Shown here: piece by piece, positions 6,219-9,765 of the stretch
Layout: every line of letters begins with the position of its first letter
Numbering within the stretch: position 1 is the first letter of the stretch
Assembly: GCA_050732575.1 (NCBI GenBank)
Contig: JBOHRF010000180.1
Span: 1 to 9,765 of the forward strand
Source of the DNA: JBBDWZ01 sp050732575
GTDB taxonomy: Bacteria > Gemmatimonadota > Gemmatimonadetes > Longimicrobiales > RSA9
Length of the DNA: 9,765 nucleotides
Direction: 5' to 3'
Translations under genes and position numbers: made by a program
The notes under the pieces: generated by a model
Told to the model about the DNA's origin: nothing
Databases searched by the model: none
The model's input: the letters and a program-made list of their open reading frames with translations, nothing else

Positions 6219-6759
6219 AAAGATCGTGCAGCATGCGGCAGTAGTTTAGGATGATGAAGCCCTGATAAAAACGGTTGGTATAGCGAGCGGGGTTCTCCAG
6301 GATGTCACGGCCCCAGTCGTGAATCGTGGCGAGAATGTCACGTTGCAGATCGGTCACTACAATCGGGTCGACCAGCTGATCGGGGTCGGGGCCGAGAAGG
6401 GAAACGCCGTACTCGCGGAGCACCACTCGGACGACCACGGTATTGCAGTGATCGGAGCGGACCAGGGTTCTTGCCCCATGGTCCAGATACCACACTGGGC
6501 TTCCGGCGGCTTGGACCGTTGCCAGAACCGACTTCGGAAAGTACGAACCCTCGAGGTGCTTTGCCCATTCGGATGGAAGATCGAACACGCGGCGGTGAAG
6601 GTCCTGAAGCCGGCCTAGTTCATCGTCGGTGATGTCGCGCTCGAGCACCACGATGAAGTCGACATCGCTGTGTTCGTCGTAGCCGCCAACCGCGAAAGAG
6701 CCTTGCAGGTAGATACCTACGAGGTTGTCGGCCAGGTGCTCGCGAAGGCCTCTTACCAA
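6169..6759 (-). CDS. aadA-like nucleotidyltransferase with DUF4111-type C-terminal domain, damaged at both ends
   Basis: A 196-residue open frame. GIYLQGSFAVGGYDEHSDVD (~15-34) is the polymerase-beta nucleotidyltransferase motif GS-x-DxD, with Asp32 and Asp34 as metal ligands. WYLDHGARTLVRSDHCNTVV, WVLREYGV-like REYGVSLLGPDP, and NRFYQGFIILNYCRMLH follow the streptomycin/spectinomycin adenylyltransferase (AadA) and DUF4111 layout. Relatives have about 260 residues and continue after the CRMLH helix with a helical domain of 70 or more residues; here the match stops at SSGIVG and the frame ends ten residues later. The listed TTG start lacks a ribosome site. Family-like residues continue upstream in frame (PFFPELNEVLFELVRG), while an ATG at 6814 (MTLPSWTVF) lies in another frame, separated by a T5 run. 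Probably not a working resistance enzyme; most family members have unknown substrates anyway. Confidence 0.75.
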   Translation of the reverse strand: MVRGLREHLADNLVGIYLQGSFAVGGYDEHSDVDFIVVLERDITDDELGRLQDLHRRVFDLPSEWAKHLEGSYFPKSVLATVQAAGSPVWYLDHGARTLVRSDHCNTVVVRVVLREYGVSLLGPDPDQLVDPIVVTDLQRDILATIHDWGRDILENPARYTNRFYQGFIILNYCRMLHDLSSGIVGSNCAVRSRLL

Positions 6760-6870
6760 CTCGAAGAGAACTTCATTCAGCTCGGGGAAAAACGGTCCAG
6801 GACGGTAAAGTCATTAGCCGCTACACGAATTCTCGCCAGTGAGTGGCTTCAACCGAAGCACGATCTCCCG

Positions 6871-7201
6871 CTACGATTTTGCAAGGAGCCTCTTGGGAGC
6901 TCGCCGCCGCCACGCCGCTTCCAGCGCGTCGCGAACCACAGCGCTCTTCGCTTGGCGCAGCCTTATGACCGTGCTGCCTTGGCGCCCATGCTCCTGCCGC
7001 TGGAGCAAAGGCGTCGCCGCTGATTTTGATGAAGAACGCCTGCTCCTCGGGCGGGAGCACAACCACACCAAAGGATGCGTTGGGGTATCCAAGCGTCGCA
7101 AAGATCTTTCCGCCCACCCTGAAATCAGGATGACCCATGTGGGATGATTCAAAGGCTTCCGGGAAGCTCAAGGCGATTTTGCGGAATTGGCCTGCGGTCA
7201 T
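6871..7201 (-). pseudogene. MmcQ/YjbR-family protein gene, frameshifted near its 3' third
   Basis: ATG at 7201 opens MTAGQFRKIALSFPEAFESS, then HMGHPDFRVGGKIFATLGY, GVVVLPPEEQAFFI and FAPAAGAW, the standard N-terminal two thirds of the MmcQ/YjbR fold (a small DNA-binding-like double-wing fold of unknown function). At the GGG run 6987-6985 the family sequence moves to another frame, GRQGSTVIRLRQAKSAVV, RDALEAAWRRRAP, closing with TAG at 6873-6871. Together they give about 110 residues, the normal length. In the first frame the protein would instead run on with unrelated residues to 6821. An extra G or two missing Gs would explain the shift. The ATG is preceded by GAGAAGG and overlaps the stop of an upstream coding-like frame. 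Either a recent pseudogene or a sequence error. Confidence 0.8.
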
Positions 7202-7326
7202 TGCCTTCTCGTTCGTCCACGCACGGCGAATGTCCATGCGGAGTCGTAGACGCGGATCGCGTACTGCTCGGGGAATCCCCAGTAGAACTCGCTCCCAGAC
7301 GACGCATGGTGCGGGTGACCCGTATT
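7198..7326 (-). pseudogene. Orphan coding-like fragment overlapping the MmcQ start
   Basis: A minus-strand frame reads SSGSEFYWGFPEQYAIRVYD, then SAWTFAVRG, and ends at TGA 7200-7198, overlapping the MmcQ ATG as ATGA. Its aromatic-rich, GC3-rich stretch looks strongly coding, but the frame is closed upstream by TAG at 7329-7327 and has no start codon with a ribosome site. The last codons (ACG AGA AGG CAA) are unlike the rest, so the true fragment may end a little before the stop. The family is not recognised. It could be a remnant of a gene once translationally coupled to MmcQ, or joined there by deletion. Confidence 0.35.
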
Positions 7327-7382
7327 CTACATATGTCGCCTTGGTCACGCAGGGCCGGAGATGCTCCCCACCGCCGCCGCCC

Positions 7383-8648
7383 TCAACGCGTGCGGGTTCG
7401 CGCAATCGGCGCGTATTGAGTTGTCAGGACCGCAAGCGGTGCCGTCGTTATCGCGGCCAGCAGTGCCAGTGTCGAATAGCCCCACGCAAACACGACGACG
7501 CCAGAAAGCGCGCCGGCGGACGCGCCGGCCAGCCCCATGATCAGGTCCGATAGACCCTGACTGGACGCGCGTAGTCCGCTGGGCACGGACTCGGTCAGGA
7601 GTGTTGACCCGGCTACCATCGTCGCTGACCAGCCGAGTCCAAGCACCATCATTGCGACCCCGAGCACTGCGTGATTGTGACCGGCCATTCCAGCGAGCGC
7701 GCACGCGACCAGCAGTAGCGCGATCCCGCCGACAATAACCAGCCGTCGGCCCAGGCGATCAGTCAGCCACCCCATTATAGGCGCAAATGCGAACATTCCG
7801 GCGATGTGCAGGCTAATCACGAGGCCGACAATGCGGAGCGTGTGCGCCGCGTCGTGACCAGCGTCGCGAATGTGCACGGGTGTCATAACCATCACAGCGA
7901 CCATGACGATGTGACCTACGGCCATGGCGCTCACGCCCAGTCGTGCGGCCGGCAAGGCAGCGACCACGCGCAACGCGGCTCGCATCCCACCGCTCGACCC
8001 GTCAAGCGCCTCATGTGCACCGGCGGCTCCGCCCGAGCTCTGCGCCTGCCGCGCTACGACCGCCGGGTCCGGTCGTAGCAGCACGACCAGCAGCAACGCG
8101 GCCAACGCCAATAGCGCCGCCGAGAATACATACGGCGCTGCCAGTGTCGGGATGCCGTACGACGCGAGTGTTGTCCCCGCGACGGGGGCCAGGTTTGGTC
8201 CGACAACGGCGCCGAGCGTCGTCGCCCAAACAATCAGTGAAAGATGCCGGCCGCGGAGAGCAGACGGGGCTAGATCCACCGCAGCATAGCGGGCCTGGAA
8301 CGCGGCGGTCGTGGCGCCACCAAAAAGGAAGAATCCCGCGAACAAGAGCGGCAGCGAACTCAGTAGCGCTGCGCCGACGATGATCAGAGCGCCTGCAGCC
8401 GCAAGGCCACAAGCTGCCGCGAGACTGGGCCGGCGGCCGTGACGGCGCACAATCGCCGTTGCCGGCACCGCGAATAACGCAGCGCCCACGACGGCCGCAC
8501 TCTGCGCCAGGCCGGACAACCCCACACCGGCAATCTGCTCAGCCAGCAACGCTCCCACCGATGAGCCAATGGCAAAGCCGACGCCGCTTATGATTTGCGT
8601 TGCGAACAGCAGGCGCAGCGTTCGCCGCTGCACCGCCGCAATATCCAC
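7383..8648 (-). CDS. MFS transporter (drug/metabolite efflux-like)
   Basis: A 421-residue inner-membrane protein with about twelve hydrophobic segments in two blocks separated by a polar loop (~192-236, RPDPAVVARQAQSSGGAAGA), the normal length and plan of a major facilitator. The loop 2-3 motif appears as IVRRHGRRP (~66-74) and its counterpart in the second half as GWLTDRLGRR (~293-302). LIVWATTLGAVVGPNLAPVA (~139-158) and the SVPSGLRASSQGLSDLIMG region are typical of a subgroup of proton-driven efflux permeases common in Actinobacteria. The substrate cannot be predicted. Start: GTG at 8648 with a weak GAAGAC upstream. The frame continues upstream without a better start codon (TRPASLEDAVDIA), so the N-terminus could be a few residues longer. 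The reading frame is fully intact, unlike its left-hand neighbours. Confidence 0.92.
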   Translation of the reverse strand: MDIAAVQRRTLRLLFATQIISGVGFAIGSSVGALLAEQIAGVGLSGLAQSAAVVGAALFAVPATAIVRRHGRRPSLAAACGLAAAGALIIVGAALLSSLPLLFAGFFLFGGATTAAFQARYAAVDLAPSALRGRHLSLIVWATTLGAVVGPNLAPVAGTTLASYGIPTLAAPYVFSAALLALAALLLVVLLRPDPAVVARQAQSSGGAAGAHEALDGSSGGMRAALRVVAALPAARLGVSAMAVGHIVMVAVMVMTPVHIRDAGHDAAHTLRIVGLVISLHIAGMFAFAPIMGWLTDRLGRRLVIVGGIALLLVACALAGMAGHNHAVLGVAMMVLGLGWSATMVAGSTLLTESVPSGLRASSQGLSDLIMGLAGASAGALSGVVVFAWGYSTLALLAAITTAPLAVLTTQYAPIARTRTR

Positions 8649-8749
8649 CGCGTCTTCGAGTGATGCGGGCCGTGTGACTCCGCCGATTGGACGGACCGGA
8701 ATTCTGTTCCTCCGCGCTGGGGTTGGGCGCGCCGATGAAGGGAGTCCGC

Positions 8750-9214
8750 CTACTTACACTGCGGGCAGCGCTCGTAGATCGCGAACGACACATTCGTCGT
8801 GCGACCCGTGCCGTCGTCTCGCATGTACATCACCGCGATAGTGTTGCCGTCGGGGGACAAAACATTCGTGAGCACCTGCGTGACCTTGCCGTCCTTCTTG
8901 TTGATGATCTCATTGATCCGATCGTTGATCTGGCGCACCGCGGTGTGACTCGTGCTCGTGTTGCCGGTGACCGGCCTGTCCTTCCCGTCGAACTCCGTGA
9001 CATACCACCACTGCGCTGTTTCACCGCGCGCGTTCACGGCTTCGACGGTCACCTTCATCCCGCGCGCGCCGTGCGGCTCGTACGTCATGATGTTGCTCGC
9101 CGGCGCCGGAGCGTCCGACCTGAGCTTCCATTTGCCAAAACGGGGATTGGTCGCTTGAGCCGCAGCGATGTCGGTGGACAACAGCGCCAGAACGGTGAAG
9201 AGTAGAGTGCGCAT
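8750..9214 (-). CDS. Secreted protein of unknown function, 154 residues
   Basis: ATG at 9214 starts a signal peptide (MRTLLFTVLALLSTDIAAAQ) with cleavage near residue 20-21. The mature domain begins NPRFGKWKLRSDAPAPASNI and continues MTYEPHGARGMKVTVEAV, WWYVTEFDGKDRPVTGN, then VLTNVLSPDGNTIAVMYMRD and FAIYERCPQCK. The pattern NPxxGxWKL...Y.P.G.G..VT...V...G....W.Y...FDGK..PVTG is familiar from many small exported proteins of Acidobacteria and Gemmatimonadetes, probably beta-rich, with no assigned role. The C-terminal CPQC pair could bind a metal or form a disulfide. The ribosome site is weak. It is about 100 bases upstream of the MFS gene on the same strand. The gene looks intact. Confidence 0.85.
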   Translation of the reverse strand: MRTLLFTVLALLSTDIAAAQATNPRFGKWKLRSDAPAPASNIMTYEPHGARGMKVTVEAVNARGETAQWWYVTEFDGKDRPVTGNTSTSHTAVRQINDRINEIINKKDGKVTQVLTNVLSPDGNTIAVMYMRDDGTGRTTNVSFAIYERCPQCK

Positions 9215-9305
9215 GATTCACTCGCGACAAGTCGTTGTGAACACTGGTGTATGCGTAGCATCGTCCACTGTCGATCCACTCCCGCGTGCGACGACGATGG
9301 CCGTC

Positions 9306-9566
9306 TCACGCCCCTGTTAGCTCCGCGTCCGCGACTACGGTCGCCTCGGGCTCTGGAGCCGCGGCTAGCGTTGGCGGCCAGCAGCCGCGCCGCCCGCTCG
9401 ACGAGGGCGGGGTCCAGACCGCCTGGGCCGCAGCCGCCTTCATCTCGGTCAGCGTCAACCCGGCTGACGAGGGGCCAGGCGGCTCCGCTCGGCTCGCCAG
9501 TTCTGCCGCCTGGCGCAGAATGAGGGCGAACTCTTCGTCGCTGTAGACGCGTCGATCATCCGCCAT
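9306..9566 (-). pseudogene. N-terminal fragment of a conserved small-domain protein, frameshifted
   Basis: ATG at 9566 has a strong GGGAGG six bases upstream. The start reads MADDRRVYSDEEFALILRQ, then AAELASRAEPPG and GLTLTEMKAAAAQA, a conserved N-terminal module that I recall from membrane-anchored hypothetical proteins of Gemmatimonadetes and Acidobacteria. After AAAAQA the family sequence moves to the next frame (GLDPALVERAARLLAANA), while the original frame continues with a low-complexity tail to TGA at 9306. A missing G in the GG at 9420-9419 would explain this. Beyond RAARLL neither frame resembles a continuing protein, so the remainder, usually another 100-200 residues, is lost as well. 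Its ribosome site suggests it was recently functional. Confidence 0.6.
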
Positions 9567-9646
9567 TACAGACCTCCCTTTCGAGACGACTCCAGCAAGG
9601 TGGTACGCGTTCTAACGAAACAAGGTTAAGCTGATCTTATAAAAGC

Positions 9647-9723
9647 GGTGGCCTCCGGAGGGCAAACACACTACGCTGGAGATTCCCAAGTCACCTGCGG
9701 ATGCCTACCCACAGGAGGCCACC
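9647..9723 (+). repeat. 10-base perfect inverted repeat enclosing the transposase leader
   Basis: GGTGGCCTCC (9647-9656) and GGAGGCCACC (9714-9723) are exact reverse complements separated by 57 bases. The right arm contains most of the AGGAGG ribosome site (9713-9718) of the transposase. The left arm is also part of a second palindrome, CCTCCGGAGG (9652-9661), so two pairings compete. In RNA this would hide the ribosome site in a stable stem unless the alternative hairpin forms. Confidence 0.8.
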
Positions 9724-9724
9724 A

Positions 9725-9765
9725 TTGCATGTCGCAGGCATTGATGCGCACGCAACGTATATCCT
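9725..9765 (+). CDS. IS110-family transposase, N-terminus only
   Basis: TTG at 9725 is six bases after a perfect AGGAGG and opens LHVAGIDAHATYI before the window ends. The V-x-GID-AH-x-x-x pattern matches the first beta strand of the IS110 DEDD (RuvC-like) transposase domain, where the Asp of GID is the first catalytic residue. Only 13 residues are visible, so the assignment rests on this motif, the ribosome site and the structured leader. It is the only apparently functional plus-strand gene. An ATG at 9729 in another frame gives no recognisable protein. The family carries out site-directed integration, guided by a bridge RNA in characterised members. Confidence 0.55.
   Translation, partial: MHVAGIDAHATYI

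Larger units (their letters stand above)
9647..9765 (+). mobile_element. Probable left part of an IS110-family insertion sequence
   Basis: The range covers the structured leader and the transposase start. The element's true left boundary is unknown and may lie anywhere in 9570-9646, where an AT-rich stretch (GCTGATCTTATAAAAG) stands out from the GC-rich surroundings. IS110 elements have no long terminal inverted repeats and carry a structured non-coding end upstream of the transposase, which fits what is seen. The right end is outside the window. Confidence 0.45.

Noticed and set aside
7202..7405. N-terminal extension of the MmcQ frame with a Gly-rich start
   Set aside because: Family members begin at MTAxxFRxIAL; the extension covers another coding-like frame and has no ribosome site.
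9085..9309. 74-codon minus-strand frame after the 9306-9566 fragment
   Set aside because: It follows the repaired frame of that fragment but has Arg/Ser-rich shadow composition and overlaps the secreted protein gene out of frame.
1..9765. CRISPR arrays, tRNA or rRNA genes, toxin-antitoxin pairs
   Set aside because: No regularly spaced repeats, cloverleaf or ribosomal RNA sequence, or recognisable toxin or antitoxin motifs were seen on either strand.

Overview
High-GC bacterial DNA, most likely from an Acidobacteriota or Gemmatimonadota relative. The best clue is a PadR regulator followed by an ADOP-type ABC permease with an N-terminal permease prefix domain, an arrangement typical of Acidobacteria and allied soil phyla. 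The small secreted protein at 8750-9214 and the N-terminal family at 9306-9566 also resemble families I associate with these phyla. This assignment is inference from remembered family distribution, without a search. Nearly every gene is on the minus strand; the exceptions are an amidohydrolase remnant, a short orphan 3' end and a transposase start at the right edge.

Layout. 1-1834: ADOP permease (3' end outside the window) and its PadR regulator, with a perfect palindrome upstream. 1895-1993: coding-like orphan tail. 2092-3841: a PD-(D/E)XK (VRR-NUC-like) protein with a disturbed 5' end, downstream of an intact secreted esterase. 3842-4229: no convincing gene. 4230-4923: a 63-residue helical protein, then two gene remnants whose missing 5' ends meet at about 4617. 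4934-6049: a RibD-C/DHFR-like reductase and a small one-helix membrane protein. 6132-7326: a damaged aadA-like nucleotidyltransferase, a frameshifted MmcQ/YjbR gene and two orphan coding tails. 7383-8648: intact MFS transporter. 8750-9214: secreted protein of unknown function. 9306-9566: frameshifted N-terminal fragment. 9647-9765: probable left part of an IS110-family element, with a hairpin that hides the transposase ribosome binding site.

The genes do not form one pathway. Apart from the PadR-ADOP pair this looks like an accessory region of small, separately acquired genes, several decaying, beside an insertion sequence. The main caution is that most frameshifts fit a one- or two-base change in a short homopolymer, so assembly indels and genuine gene decay must be told apart. 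The most interesting item is the structured leader of the IS110-like transposase: it could be translational control, part of a bridge RNA, or both. I did not find a clearly new multi-gene system.
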